64,000 bases of DNA from SZUA-368 sp028533045 (GCA_050031985.1 JBNAIG010000019.1:211114-275113); one strand, 5' to 3'; shown: positions 17,320-26,071, counted from the first letter of the stretch. A program made the numbers and translations. Notes: generated from the sequence alone by a model not told the origin.

Positions 17320-17772
17320 TTAAACCTTGAAGGAGGCGCTGTTTTCTTCAAAGTTTATCATCCAGTTTATCCCGAATCTATCGGTGAACATACCAAAATA
17401 GGCGCCCCAGAAGGTGGTTTCCAGAGGCATTGTCACTGTGCCGCCCTTTGAAAGTTCCTTAAAAAGGCGGTCCGTTTCTTCCCGGCTGTCCGGTTCTATG
17501 TTTATGGTCACACTGTTGCCAAAGACGATCTCCTGTCCCATGAAATCGGGGGTGTCGGAGCCGTGAAGGATATGGCCTCCCGGTATTTTCAGGGCCATAT
17601 GCATTATCAGTTCCTTTGCTTCTGCCGGGAGGGGAGGCATCCCTTCATCAAGCGGCATATCTCCATAGGGCGAGATATCTCCCACGTATTCGCCGTGGAA
17701 GACGGTTTTATAGAAGGCGAAGGCTTCCCGTGTACAGTCTTTAAAATTCAGATAGGTGGATATTTTTGCCAT
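17320..17772 (-). CDS. VOC-family (PhnB/glyoxalase-like) protein
   Basis: 150 residues with two beta-alpha-beta-beta-beta modules of the vicinal oxygen chelate fold: TYLNFKDCTREAFAFYKTVF at the start and GAYFGMFTDRFGINWMINFE at the end, the PhnB/YjdN pattern. The family includes metal-dependent enzymes and antibiotic-binding proteins; no function can be fixed. Ends 8 bp from the convergent galU gene, with no terminator visible between them. Ribosome site AGGAG. Confidence 0.85.
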   Translation of the reverse strand: MAKISTYLNFKDCTREAFAFYKTVFHGEYVGDISPYGDMPLDEGMPPLPAEAKELIMHMALKIPGGHILHGSDTPDFMGQEIVFGNSVTINIEPDSREETDRLFKELSKGGTVTMPLETTFWGAYFGMFTDRFGINWMINFEENSASFKV

Positions 17773-17829
17773 AGTAAATCTCCTAGCGGGTTTTACTTAA
17801 GCATAGGAAATCGCTTTGCCCGATTCCAG

Positions 17830-18522
17830 TTATAAGAGAGACTGAATTTCATCCAACCGGGCGATTTCATAGGTGGGGGAAACTTTCCCGTCATTCAGTG
17901 TTTCTCCCGGGTTGAACCAACAGCTGTCAATTCCAAAGGCTTCCGCTCCGGCCATGTCCGTTTTGAGGCTGTCCCCAATCATCAGGACCTCTTCCTTTTT
18001 ATAGTCGTAGGGGGCCATGGCCTTTTCGTAGTATTCGGCCATGGGCTTGTAGGCTCCCAGCTCCTGGGATATGGCTACGGTATCAAAGTATTTTTCCACT
18101 CCCGCCCGTTTGATGCGGGCGTACTGAACATCAGCCAGACCATTGGTGGCGAGAATCAGGATATAGTCTTTTTTTAGATATTCGAAAAAATCGAGAGTCC
18201 CTTCAATCAGGAAATCTCCCTTGCAGAGCTGGCTTAAATAGAATTCACCCATCTCTTGGGCGTTCATTTCGGGTTCTCCCACTTTCTGTAGGCCCGAATA
18301 AAGGCCTGTGAAACGTTGGTTGTTAATTTGATCTGAAGGAATCTGTCCGTCCTCGTAGAGGTTCCAGGCTTTGCGGTTTGAGTTGGCATAGGTGCGGACA
18401 AAATAGTCCCTATCCTGCCAGTTCGCTCGGTCCATAAGCTTGTTAAGGGCCTTGTGTTCGGTTTTTTCAAAATCCAGAAAGGTACCGTCTGCGTCTATTA
18501 ATAAGTATTTATACCGATTCAT
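17830..18522 (-). CDS. HAD-superfamily noncanonical pyrimidine nucleotidase (YjjG type)
   Basis: 230 residues. HAD motif I is IDADGTFLDFEK (nucleophile D10, acid D12), motif II is LATNGL, motif III lies at GAYKPMAEYYEKA and motif IV is EEVLMIGDSLKTDMAGA. The helical cap and length match the YjjG/YfnB group, which dephosphorylates damaged or noncanonical dUMP analogues. Divergently transcribed from the LysM lipoprotein, with an inverted repeat in between. Confidence 0.85.
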   Translation of the reverse strand: MNRYKYLLIDADGTFLDFEKTEHKALNKLMDRANWQDRDYFVRTYANSNRKAWNLYEDGQIPSDQINNQRFTGLYSGLQKVGEPEMNAQEMGEFYLSQLCKGDFLIEGTLDFFEYLKKDYILILATNGLADVQYARIKRAGVEKYFDTVAISQELGAYKPMAEYYEKAMAPYDYKKEEVLMIGDSLKTDMAGAEAFGIDSCWFNPGETLNDGKVSPTYEIARLDEIQSLL

Positions 18523-18526
18523 GAAG

Positions 18527-18567
18527 CCAATTTAGCTTAAACCATCTGTGGATTCAAGCTAAATTGG
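18527..18567. promoter_or_regulatory. 12-bp inverted repeat between divergent genes
   Basis: CCAATTTAGCTT (18527-18538) and its exact complement AAGCTAAATTGG (18556-18567) are separated by 17 nt. It starts 4 bp upstream of the nucleotidase start codon. Lying between divergent genes it is not a terminator for either, so an operator or leader hairpin for the minus-strand gene is the best reading. Confidence 0.45.
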
Positions 18568-18619
18568 TCAGTTTTTCTTTAAATATTTATTCATTTCTCT
18601 CCAAAAAAAAGCGAATTGT

Positions 18620-18648
18620 TTGACGGTTTTTTCTCTTCGTGCTACATT
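18620..18648 (+). promoter_or_regulatory. Sigma-70-type promoter of the LysM lipoprotein gene
   Basis: TTGACG (18620-18625), 17-bp spacer, TACATT (18643-18648), followed by an AGGAGG ribosome site at 18651 and ATG at 18665. The predicted leader is very short, about 10 nt. Confidence 0.55.
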
Positions 18649-18664
18649 GTAGGAGGAGTGTGCC

Positions 18665-20032
18665 ATGAAGAATGTCTTTTATGCTTTTTTAATATTTACG
18701 GCTGTGCTTTTTCTTTTTGCCGGATGCGGTTCCGAACCGGAAGTAACCGAGGAACCTACGGAAGAACCTGCCGAAGTAACCCCTGAAGATCCCACTCTTA
18801 GTGTGACTGAAGATCTCTCCTTTTTAGATGATGCCGATGCGGCTCTGCTTAGAGCAGGCGAAGCGGGTGCCTCCGAATTCCACCCGGAACGATTCAACGA
18901 TCTGGTCCTGGAACTTGAAGAGATTAAAACTCTGGCCGAGACCGACCCGGAAGCGGCCAAAGAGCAGAGCGATGCTTTCATAGCCAAGGCCAATGAACTT
19001 TACAGTGATTCCCTGGCTTCTGCCAAAGAGTATTTTACCGAACAGATGGATAAAATGGACGAAGCTCTTCTGGCTCTCGAAGCGGATAAGTACGCTCCCA
19101 AATCCTGGGCGCTTACCGTTATTATGCGGGAAGATACGGAGAAGAAGTTCGAGTCCGGAGATTTTGCGGACGCCCAGTTTGCCTACCGGGAAACAATGAC
19201 GGCCAAGCAGAGCCTCAAAGACGGGGTGGAAAACAATATTGCCTGGATTGAAATCCTGATTCGCGATACGGAAATGTATCTGGCCGATGCGGAAGAGCTG
19301 GAAGCTTTTCTCTGGGCCGAAGAAGAACTGGACCAGGCCGATACCCTCCTGGAGGACGGGAGAGTGAAGTTTGCCGCCTACGATATGAAGGGTTCCGAAG
19401 CGTCCCTGCTGCAGGCCAAAGTCCTGGCCCGTCAGATTGCCGAAGGGGGCGGACGAATGCAGCAGATTAACGAGACCGACTCCCTTATGGTTGATGTTAT
19501 GGAAGCCATCGAAAAGGCCTCCCGCATGACTATTGTGGATGAAGAGGGAAACATCATCGATCCCGATCCCTGGGACGGAGACGAATATCTTGAAGAGAAT
19601 CCCCTGGCCGAGCTGGAAAATGACGTGGAAGTGGAAGAGGAAGAAAGTAATCTCCAGGACTACACCCCCGTGGATGGAACAACCGGCGTAATGGGTGAGG
19701 ACGAAGAGGAAGATACAAGCTATCTTCTTACAGCTCAGAAGCTGTGGGAAAAGGGTGTGGAAGCACGAAATGCAGAAAGCCTTGAACTGGCCAACGAGTA
19801 CTTCCACCAGGCCCGGATATTTGTCGAAGCTTACCAGAGCAACGCGGTGAGCGACTTTTATACTGTTGTAAGACGGGATGTGGATACGGACTGTCTCTGG
19901 AGAATCTCCGAGTACGATTCCATCTACGGCAATCCCTATCTCTGGCCCAAGATCTGGAGACGAAACAAGAAACTTATCCAGAACCCGGACCTTATTTTCC
20001 CCGGTCAGGTTCTGATTATTCCCCCTAAATGA
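18665..20032 (+). CDS. LysM-domain lipoprotein
   Basis: 455 residues. Lipobox LFAGC (C21) predicts a lipid-anchored envelope protein. An acidic Glu/Pro/Thr linker follows, then a long helical region of about 60-260 with repeated Ala/Glu/Asp-rich helices, another acidic linker, and a C-terminal LysM domain (about 400-455: YTVVRRDVDTDCLWRISEY, with PGQVLIIPP at the end) for binding peptidoglycan. Spirochaetes commonly carry this architecture in cell-envelope proteins. Its stop overlaps the radical-SAM start by 4 bp (ATGA), so the two genes are co-translated. Confidence 0.88.
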   Translation: MKNVFYAFLIFTAVLFLFAGCGSEPEVTEEPTEEPAEVTPEDPTLSVTEDLSFLDDADAALLRAGEAGASEFHPERFNDLVLELEEIKTLAETDPEAAKEQSDAFIAKANELYSDSLASAKEYFTEQMDKMDEALLALEADKYAPKSWALTVIMREDTEKKFESGDFADAQFAYRETMTAKQSLKDGVENNIAWIEILIRDTEMYLADAEELEAFLWAEEELDQADTLLEDGRVKFAAYDMKGSEASLLQAKVLARQIAEGGGRMQQINETDSLMVDVMEAIEKASRMTIVDEEGNIIDPDPWDGDEYLEENPLAELENDVEVEEEESNLQDYTPVDGTTGVMGEDEEEDTSYLLTAQKLWEKGVEARNAESLELANEYFHQARIFVEAYQSNAVSDFYTVVRRDVDTDCLWRISEYDSIYGNPYLWPKIWRRNKKLIQNPDLIFPGQVLIIPPK

Positions 20033-21555
20033 GAGTTGTCCTAGTACAACCTTCCCTAGAAGATTTCTATGCAACCCCCCATCGCCTCTCGGCCCTGGGG
20101 GGCTTTTCTATTAAGGCCCTTTTGGAAAAACAGGGGCACTCGGTAGAGTTGATTAACTTTCCTCTCATGGGGAAGAAACCCCGAAAAACGGCTCTGCCCG
20201 ATTATGCTTCCCATCTAACACCCTATCTTTTGGAAGAGAAAGGGCCAGTCTCTTACTTTACCGATTGGTGTCGTTGGGGGCCCGATCCCAACGCTTCCGC
20301 CCGGATTATTCTGGATAAATCTCCCGATCTCGTTCTTGTTTCTCTTTTTGCCTACGCTTACGGAGAGGAGGCTCTTGCCCTGGGGCGGGCCATTAAGGAG
20401 TTGAGTCGTCCCGGGCAAATCCTCCCGATTGTGGTAGGCGGGGCAGGTGTGACTGTTCGCCCGGAGTATTTTACCGCCGAACCTTCTCTGGATCTTATTC
20501 TGGCGGGAGAGGGGGAGGTGCTTTTTTCCGATTATACCCTGGAAGATATAAGGGCTTTGGCTCTGGGGCCAACAAGGCTTATTCGCGGCGAACGTTATTG
20601 TGAGGCAGGGGAGATGATACCTCTTTTTTCTTCCACAAGCCGGGGGAGAAATCATGTTCAGGTCGCGACTCTTTTATCCCGGGGATGCCCTCGGGGGTGC
20701 CGTTTTTGCTCTAATCACCTGACCCAGGGAAAGAGAATGCGCCGCATAGAGCCGGCGCAGGTGGAGGAGGCCTTTTGTCGCTTTTTAAGGCAAGCTGAAC
20801 TGGACCGGAATAATAAGCTGACTTTGGACCTGGAAGACGATAATCTGCTCATGAATAAAAACTACTTCCGCGATGTCCTGGAGAGACTTAACCGGGTCTG
20901 GTGTGATGAGGGACGGAATGGGGAAGACCTTTTCTTTACTGCCGAAAATGGAATGGATTACGAATTGCTTGACCGGGATTTGTTGGTTGAACTTTGTCGC
21001 AAGGGATTCCGTCAATTTAACTTTTCCCTGGCTTCGGCCAATCCCCAACTGGCGGAACGGGAAAACCGCTTCTACAGGCCTGATGCTCTGGCGGAGCACT
21101 TGGCCTTTTTGAAGGAAAAGGAGATCCCTTCTGTGACCTATTTTATCAGCGGGCTAGCCGGGGACAGCCGGGTAAGTACGGCCGAAGCGTTATCTTTTTT
21201 GGCGAGCCTTCCCACGACATTGGGGATTTCCCTTTTCTATGCCGTTCCCGGGCTGCCCGGTTTTGATGGTCACGATCCTCTTGGAGGAAATCCGGCCGGG
21301 ATGTGTCGGGGAAGCCTGGCCTATCCCTGGAACGGGACACTCTCTACGGAATCGCTCATTACGGCCTTTCGCCTTTCCCGTCTTATAAATCTTTTAAAGG
21401 ATAGGAGTCAGGCTGCCTTCCATGAAGACTTGATAGCTTCCATCTTCCGGGATAATCGGCTTTACACTTACGACCGGCACAAAAAAAAGATCCCCGTGGT
21501 TCATCAGGACGGGGATCTTGTCAAAGACGTTTTAAATAGTATTACTTTTCGGTAA
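20029..21555 (+). CDS. Radical SAM protein with B12-binding-like N-terminal domain
   Basis: 508 residues. The N-terminal 200 residues have the flavodoxin-like fold of B12-binding radical SAM enzymes (VVLVQPSL, SIKALLEKQGHSVELINFP, VVGGAGVTVRPEY) but no DxHxxG motif, so cobalamin may not be base-off bound. The 4Fe-4S motif is CPRGCRFC (C220, C224, C227). The GENGMDYELL and NFSLASANPQL segments follow as in Elp3/MiaB-like barrels. Substrate unknown. Its last 75 bases carry a terminator for the opposite strand, and its 3' end overlaps the convergent lipoprotein gene by 14 bp. Confidence 0.85.
   Translation: MRVVLVQPSLEDFYATPHRLSALGGFSIKALLEKQGHSVELINFPLMGKKPRKTALPDYASHLTPYLLEEKGPVSYFTDWCRWGPDPNASARIILDKSPDLVLVSLFAYAYGEEALALGRAIKELSRPGQILPIVVGGAGVTVRPEYFTAEPSLDLILAGEGEVLFSDYTLEDIRALALGPTRLIRGERYCEAGEMIPLFSSTSRGRNHVQVATLLSRGCPRGCRFCSNHLTQGKRMRRIEPAQVEEAFCRFLRQAELDRNNKLTLDLEDDNLLMNKNYFRDVLERLNRVWCDEGRNGEDLFFTAENGMDYELLDRDLLVELCRKGFRQFNFSLASANPQLAERENRFYRPDALAEHLAFLKEKEIPSVTYFISGLAGDSRVSTAEALSFLASLPTTLGISLFYAVPGLPGFDGHDPLGGNPAGMCRGSLAYPWNGTLSTESLITAFRLSRLINLLKDRSQAAFHEDLIASIFRDNRLYTYDRHKKKIPVVHQDGDLVKDVLNSITFR
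21481..21519 (-). terminator. Rho-independent terminator of the lipoprotein operon, inside the opposing gene
   Basis: Read on the minus strand: 11-bp perfect stem (arms 21487-21497 and 21509-21519, AAGATCCCCGT) with an 11-nt loop, followed at once by eight T (21481-21488). It lies just past the stop of the minus-strand lipoprotein gene (21542) but inside the coding sequence of the plus-strand radical-SAM gene. Confidence 0.8.
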
Positions 21556-22594
21556 AACTATTCAGGTAGGAGTTGAACTGTTTTTCAAACTCCTTGTTAA
21601 TAACCTTCTTTACATCCGTATTGACCCTCGACAGGGCGGCCGAATCGGAAGTAGAGGCGGAAGTGCCGCTTTCGTTCACCGCGATGATAACCTTGTCCGA
21701 TTCATCGACCACATCAATAACCAGATACCATTTATAGTTTTTATAGTCGTTGGCCCGTTCAATTTTCTCGGAACGTACCGAACCGGCTACGGCGATATCC
21801 CCGTCCGGTCCCACAGAAAAACCCATCTCCGTGAGAGTTTCCGCCAGGGCAGCCTGCGCCTTGCCTTCGTCGTCCCCGGTAAATTCCATTCTGAATGACA
21901 TGTCATCGGAGGCATCGCTTCGGGCGGATTTGATTTCGTTCAGGTCATAGTTTGATCCCGCCAGTCGGGCCGATGCGGGTGAGATGATTTCCAACTGTTC
22001 CCTCATGACTTCATTGGCCATGGCAATAACATAGGCCGAATCGTAGTAGGCATAACGGGCCAGCTTTGAGACTGCCCGGTCTCCATCGCTTTTAAGTCGG
22101 TTTAAAACCTGGGACTGTTCGTTCATTCGGCTTCGATAGAGTTCGGCTGTTTCCTGGCGATTTAAATAGGCCACAACGATAACTTTGCCCATGCTGTTTG
22201 TCCAGGATTCCCCGTATTTCAGGTTCATCAAGGTCTGGTCGCTTAGTTGGGAAATTTTATCTGTTACGGAAGTCTCTTCCGAGCTGCCGGAGAAGGCCCC
22301 GCCGGTCCGCATTTCCACAAAACGGCTTTCCACAGTGCTGTCCACCATGATTCGGCTCTCAAAGATAAGGGACATGTTCGAGGCCGCCTTGGCCTGGGCC
22401 TGTGACAGGGAGTCCCCCTCGCCCAGAACCGCCAAATAGTCATCCTCCGTGTAGGCCGAATAAACATCACTCACCCAATCGGGCTGTTTTCCCGAATTTC
22501 GAGAGGACGATGAGGGGCTGCTCGAAGGGGATGACGTACAGCCTGTCAGAACAATCAGAATTATCAGGGCCCAAAATACACCCGCTTTTTTCAT
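21542..22594 (-). CDS. LPP20-like lipoprotein
   Basis: 350 residues. Lipobox VLTGC (C19) then a Ser/Pro-rich stretch. KQPDWVSDVYSAYTEDDYLAV, followed by alternating helices and AQAKAASNMSLIF, is the pattern of LPP20-type lipoproteins. The C-terminal part holds a repeat-like NYKWYLVIDVVDESDKVI sheet. Third gene of an operon with LpoB-like and COG3014-like lipoproteins (14 bp after the latter), suggesting an envelope-assembly role at the outer membrane. Terminated by the hairpin at 21481-21519. Confidence 0.7.
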   Translation of the reverse strand: MKKAGVFWALIILIVLTGCTSSPSSSPSSSSRNSGKQPDWVSDVYSAYTEDDYLAVLGEGDSLSQAQAKAASNMSLIFESRIMVDSTVESRFVEMRTGGAFSGSSEETSVTDKISQLSDQTLMNLKYGESWTNSMGKVIVVAYLNRQETAELYRSRMNEQSQVLNRLKSDGDRAVSKLARYAYYDSAYVIAMANEVMREQLEIISPASARLAGSNYDLNEIKSARSDASDDMSFRMEFTGDDEGKAQAALAETLTEMGFSVGPDGDIAVAGSVRSEKIERANDYKNYKWYLVIDVVDESDKVIIAVNESGTSASTSDSAALSRVNTDVKKVINKEFEKQFNSYLNSFTEK

Positions 22595-22608
22595 GGTAAA
22601 TACCTCAC

Positions 22609-24030
22609 TTAAAACATGTGAACCGATTCGAGAATCGAGTTATACCGATTGATCTCCCTCTCTCCCAGATTGTCTGTGAAGATGAGAGATCCCTTTCTAT
22701 AGTATTCTATTCGGAAGTCGTAAATGCCCGGCTCCAGGTAGAACTCGCCGGTAAAAGCCTTGGCCGGGAAGAAGTTGGAAATTCGGAGGTCCGCATTTTC
22801 CGTCGCGTCCACAGCCACATCGCTTGCCACGCCAACGGCCAATTTGAAGAGTTCCCCTCCCAGGCCTCCAATCTGATCGTCAATAATACTGTTGGTGGCG
22901 GACTGGCTTACCTCTTTGGCGATCCCCTTGGCTATGGCCCGGGTGACTGTCTTTCCCACTATGAGGGGCAGTTCTGCGGCAAAAGTGGCCTGGGCTACCA
23001 GTTGAATATTTTCCGTAAGTCCCAAGTCGCCCACAAGCTCGCCGTTTCCATAGACCTTAATCTGGTCCACACCCGAATCGCGTTCAAACATTTTGGGAAA
23101 TTGGAGCTTCATGTGGAAGCCGTAGCTCAAACCGGGAACAATAAAGCTGTCTATATCTGTTAGCTCTCGCAGGTAGTCCTCTTCTCCCTGATCCACTGTG
23201 GTGAAGTGGAGCTGGTGGGCTGTGGAATCGATGTAGTAGGTCACCGACTTTTTGCCGGGAGACTGGCCCGTAAAGGCAAGAACATTAACCGGTATGGCCG
23301 TTCCTTCTGCCGGTCTGGCATCAGGGGCCTGGACGACAGGGAAGGGGTAGAGAAGGGGCTGACTTAAAAAGGATTTATCAAAATACTCCCGGTCAATCCG
23401 GGCGTCGTCATAATCGCCCATGGCCCTGTAGAGAATCACCCCCAAGTAGCGCGCCAGGGCGTTGTTGTGAAATTCGTTGGTAATCTTGTCCAGTTCTACC
23501 TGTTGTTCTTCCCCGCTCCGACTGTATTCCCCGTAGAGAGCGTCGTATTTGTCCTGAAGGAGCTGCATTTTGTTGTTGAGCCTTCTTACTTCGACCAAGG
23601 CGCTCTCTGTGTCTCCCAGTGCAATGTAGTTGAGGGCCTTAAAAACGTTCAGGTAGAGATCTTCATAAATCTCTCCGTCGTAGTCACGGGCGTTGTCATT
23701 GAGCACTCCCGAGCCAATCGATTTGGAAATGCTGTTGGTGTAGAGCTCTTCTATGGCATATTCCGCTTCTGTCAGAGCCGTATTGCTCTCTTCGTATCGT
23801 CCGGCGTAGTGGTAGAGCATGCCCACATCCAGATAGTAGAGAACCCGGTCCTTTTCTTTGTAAGCCGTACCTTTCACATCTTCAATCGTCATGGCGGCGG
23901 CATTGTAGTTGCGTTGTTTGACATAGGCTTCCGCTTCCACGTACTGTTTTTGTGATGTATTGGTACTGGAGCAGGAAACCAGAAGGAGAATGAGGATGAA
24001 AGGGGCCGTCTTTTTGAGAAGACCTACCAT
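22609..24030 (-). CDS. Lipoprotein of the COG3014 type (TPR-like N-terminus)
   Basis: 473 residues. Lipobox LLVSC (C20). The N-terminal half is made of TPR-like helices (AEAYVKQRNYNAAAMTIEDV, then LDVGMLYHYAGRYEESNTAL, then KALNYIALGDTESALVEVRR). The C-terminal half is a beta-rich domain with a Gly/Ala-rich helix pair (VTRAIAKGIAKEVSQ). The family is regularly adjacent to LpoB and LPP20 proteins, as here. Its start overlaps the LpoB stop by 7 bp. Function in the family is not settled. Confidence 0.7.
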   Translation of the reverse strand: MVGLLKKTAPFILILLLVSCSSTNTSQKQYVEAEAYVKQRNYNAAAMTIEDVKGTAYKEKDRVLYYLDVGMLYHYAGRYEESNTALTEAEYAIEELYTNSISKSIGSGVLNDNARDYDGEIYEDLYLNVFKALNYIALGDTESALVEVRRLNNKMQLLQDKYDALYGEYSRSGEEQQVELDKITNEFHNNALARYLGVILYRAMGDYDDARIDREYFDKSFLSQPLLYPFPVVQAPDARPAEGTAIPVNVLAFTGQSPGKKSVTYYIDSTAHQLHFTTVDQGEEDYLRELTDIDSFIVPGLSYGFHMKLQFPKMFERDSGVDQIKVYGNGELVGDLGLTENIQLVAQATFAAELPLIVGKTVTRAIAKGIAKEVSQSATNSIIDDQIGGLGGELFKLAVGVASDVAVDATENADLRISNFFPAKAFTGEFYLEPGIYDFRIEYYRKGSLIFTDNLGEREINRYNSILESVHMF

Positions 24031-24632
24031 GAGTTTTTAGACCGTTCGATGTATTTCTTAATATCCTTGGAGTCGATCCAGACCTTTTGATTGGTCTCAA
24101 TATCGAGCATTTCCATATCTACCGTGTAGAGGACCACTTTCTTGCCGTCCGCCGCATCGGTTTGTGAGGTGAAAACGCCGGAAAGCATGTAGTCTGCCCC
24201 GGTTTCGGCTGCCAGGGCTGCCATGGTTTCTTCCGTGGCGTTACCCTGCTGGTCCAGTTTTTCTTCTCTTAACTGCAATCTTTCCTGTGAACTGGCTACA
24301 AAGGTGACTTCCCCGCTGTTGACCAGTTCTCTTTCTATATCCTTGGTAAAGGTCTGGGTTTCGATGTGTTCGGAGCTTCTGTTGCTAATGTAGCCCACGA
24401 TGACAACCGGATCTCTTCCTTCTTCTTCCCGGAATTTGCCAAGCCATCGTCCGTTTATGAGGCTATCTATCATTGTTTCTGCCACAAGGCGGGAGTCGGT
24501 ATCGTTCCACCGTCCGCTTAAATCTATTGATTCGTCTGCGGCAATTCTGCTTACCGTAGTGGGCTCGCTGGTACAACTTCCCAGTAAAAGGGCTGCAGAG
24601 ATAAGCAGCAGGGGGAGTAATCTTTTAAACAT
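24024..24632 (-). CDS. lpoB: LpoB-like penicillin-binding protein activator lipoprotein
   Basis: 202 residues from the ATG at 24632, which has AAGGAG at the right distance; an upstream in-frame Met is less likely. Lipobox LLGSC (C20). The mature part follows LpoB: IDLSGRWNDTDSRLVAETMI, then DPVVIVGYISNRSSEHI, and a C-terminal GADYMLSGVFTS with VDMEMLDIETNQKVWID. LpoB spans the periplasm to activate a class A penicillin-binding protein. First gene of a three-lipoprotein operon. Confidence 0.8.
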   Translation of the reverse strand: MFKRLLPLLLISAALLLGSCTSEPTTVSRIAADESIDLSGRWNDTDSRLVAETMIDSLINGRWLGKFREEEGRDPVVIVGYISNRSSEHIETQTFTKDIERELVNSGEVTFVASSQERLQLREEKLDQQGNATEETMAALAAETGADYMLSGVFTSQTDAADGKKVVLYTVDMEMLDIETNQKVWIDSKDIKKYIERSKNSW

Positions 24633-24809
24633 GGCAAATCTCCTTGGTTCATGCATGATTATTTGAATATAATAATTCTACATCATTTTTATAACAATTG
24701 CGAAAGGTAAATTTGTTCTCCTTTCCTGTTTTTTTTCAAAAATCTTCCCTTGCGTTAGCTATTTTTCCCGTTTAGAATGGGTTTTGTATAATTGAGAAAA
24801 GGCTGCTAA

Positions 24810-25607
24810 ATGAAAATACTGTTTATCGGAGATATTGTAGGCAAGGGCGGAATCTTTACCGTTAAAAACCTGCTTCCCGAACTAAAAAAAGAGAGGGGCA
24901 TCGATTTTGTCATTGCCCATTGTAACGGAGCTACCGGGGGATTCGGCATGGGGCGGAATCATGCCATGTATCTTCATAAGCTGGGTATTGATTGCCTGAC
25001 GTCCGGCGAGTGCGTGTACTACAAAAAAGATATCATCCCTTTTATAGGAAAGTCCTTTTTCCTTCTTAAGCCGGCGAATCTTCCAACGGGAACTCCCGGA
25101 CGGGGCTGGTCCCACTTTACGGTAAAGGGGAAAAAAGTAGCCGTTGTCTCCATGATGGGGCAGAACGGTTACATGAAAATGCATACCAATAATCCCTTTA
25201 CCTATATTCCCGATCTTGTGGAACGGGTTAAACAGCAGACCCCTCTTGTGATCTTTAACTTTAATGCCCTAACTACAGCGGAGAAACAGACCATGCTCCA
25301 TTTGATGGACGGGAAACTTGGGGCCGTTATCGGAAGCGGGGCCCGGGCCTTGACCGCCGACGGACGGGTAACGGAAAAGGGGACCGCCTTCATTACCGAT
25401 GCGGGCCGTACGGGAAGTTTGCTCTCCGTAGCCGGTCTGAACCGGGACATTGAAATACGGAAGCATCTTACTCAAATCCCCGAACGCTCCTCCGATGCGA
25501 GCGAAGCCCTGGAATTACAGGGGGTTCTGATAGAACTTGACGATGATACGGGCAAAGCCGTATCTTTAGAAACGCTGCGAGTACCCTGCAGCAAGGAGAT
25601 GGAATGA
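24810..25607 (+). CDS. YmdB-family metallophosphoesterase homologue lacking the metal ligands
   Basis: 265 residues, aligning end to end with the YmdB/TIGR00282 family of cyclic-nucleotide phosphodiesterases. D8 in FIGDIVG is kept. The other ligands are replaced: the usual GEN becomes CNG (38-40), TSGNH becomes TSGEC (64-68), FHAE becomes FNAL (151-154), and GTHTH becomes GSGAR (175-179). Family scaffold residues around these sites, such as GGFG, TAD and TD-x-G-x-TG, remain. So the fold is kept but catalysis by the known mechanism is not expected. TATAAT at 24787-24792 may be its -10 box. It overlaps the next gene by 4 bp (ATGA). Confidence 0.8.
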   Translation: MKILFIGDIVGKGGIFTVKNLLPELKKERGIDFVIAHCNGATGGFGMGRNHAMYLHKLGIDCLTSGECVYYKKDIIPFIGKSFFLLKPANLPTGTPGRGWSHFTVKGKKVAVVSMMGQNGYMKMHTNNPFTYIPDLVERVKQQTPLVIFNFNALTTAEKQTMLHLMDGKLGAVIGSGARALTADGRVTEKGTAFITDAGRTGSLLSVAGLNRDIEIRKHLTQIPERSSDASEALELQGVLIELDDDTGKAVSLETLRVPCSKEME

Positions 25608-26071
25608 TAAATTTAGCTCGGGTCGTCGAGGTCGGAGAAGAGAATATAGTGCACGCCCGTTATGTAAAACCCATGACCGAAAAGGCTGCCACTTCACGGA
25701 AATTCTGGAAGGTGAAGGAGCGTTCCTTTCCCGTAGAGAATCGGGAAGGCCTGGAAGTAAAGCCGGGGGATTATGTTGAAATAAGTGTTCAGACCGGTCT
25801 CACAATTGGTGCCGCCTTTATGGTATTCATGGTCCCTCTCATTCTATTTGGCGGATTTTACGGAATCTCAGGGTTTTTCTTTGTTAATGAAGGACCCAGG
25901 GCTGTAGCCGGAGTTCTCGGCCTGGGCCTGGGCCTGGTTTTGCCCGCATTCGTTAATATTTTACGGAAAAACAAGAATTATCCCCACCTGGACAAGGTGT
26001 TGACCCCGGAAGAGTTGCGTGAGAAGGTGGCTTGTGAGAGTGATTGCGCTTCCTGCGGCGGTTGCGGCTGA
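25604..26071 (+). CDS. RseC/SoxR-reducing-system-like membrane protein
   Basis: 155 residues. The N-terminal cytoplasmic part (VVEVGEENIVHARYVKP) leads into KPGDYVEISVQTGLTIGAAFMV, then two membrane segments (about 66-88 and 97-118), the RseC/MucC arrangement. It ends with a cysteine-rich tail CESDCASCGGCG, whereas RseC proteins usually carry the cysteines near the N-terminus. It is translationally coupled to the YmdB-like gene. RseC proteins modulate sigma-E signalling or act with Rnf-type electron transfer; which applies here is unknown. Confidence 0.65.
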   Translation: MINLARVVEVGEENIVHARYVKPMTEKAATSRKFWKVKERSFPVENREGLEVKPGDYVEISVQTGLTIGAAFMVFMVPLILFGGFYGISGFFFVNEGPRAVAGVLGLGLGLVLPAFVNILRKNKNYPHLDKVLTPEELREKVACESDCASCGGCG

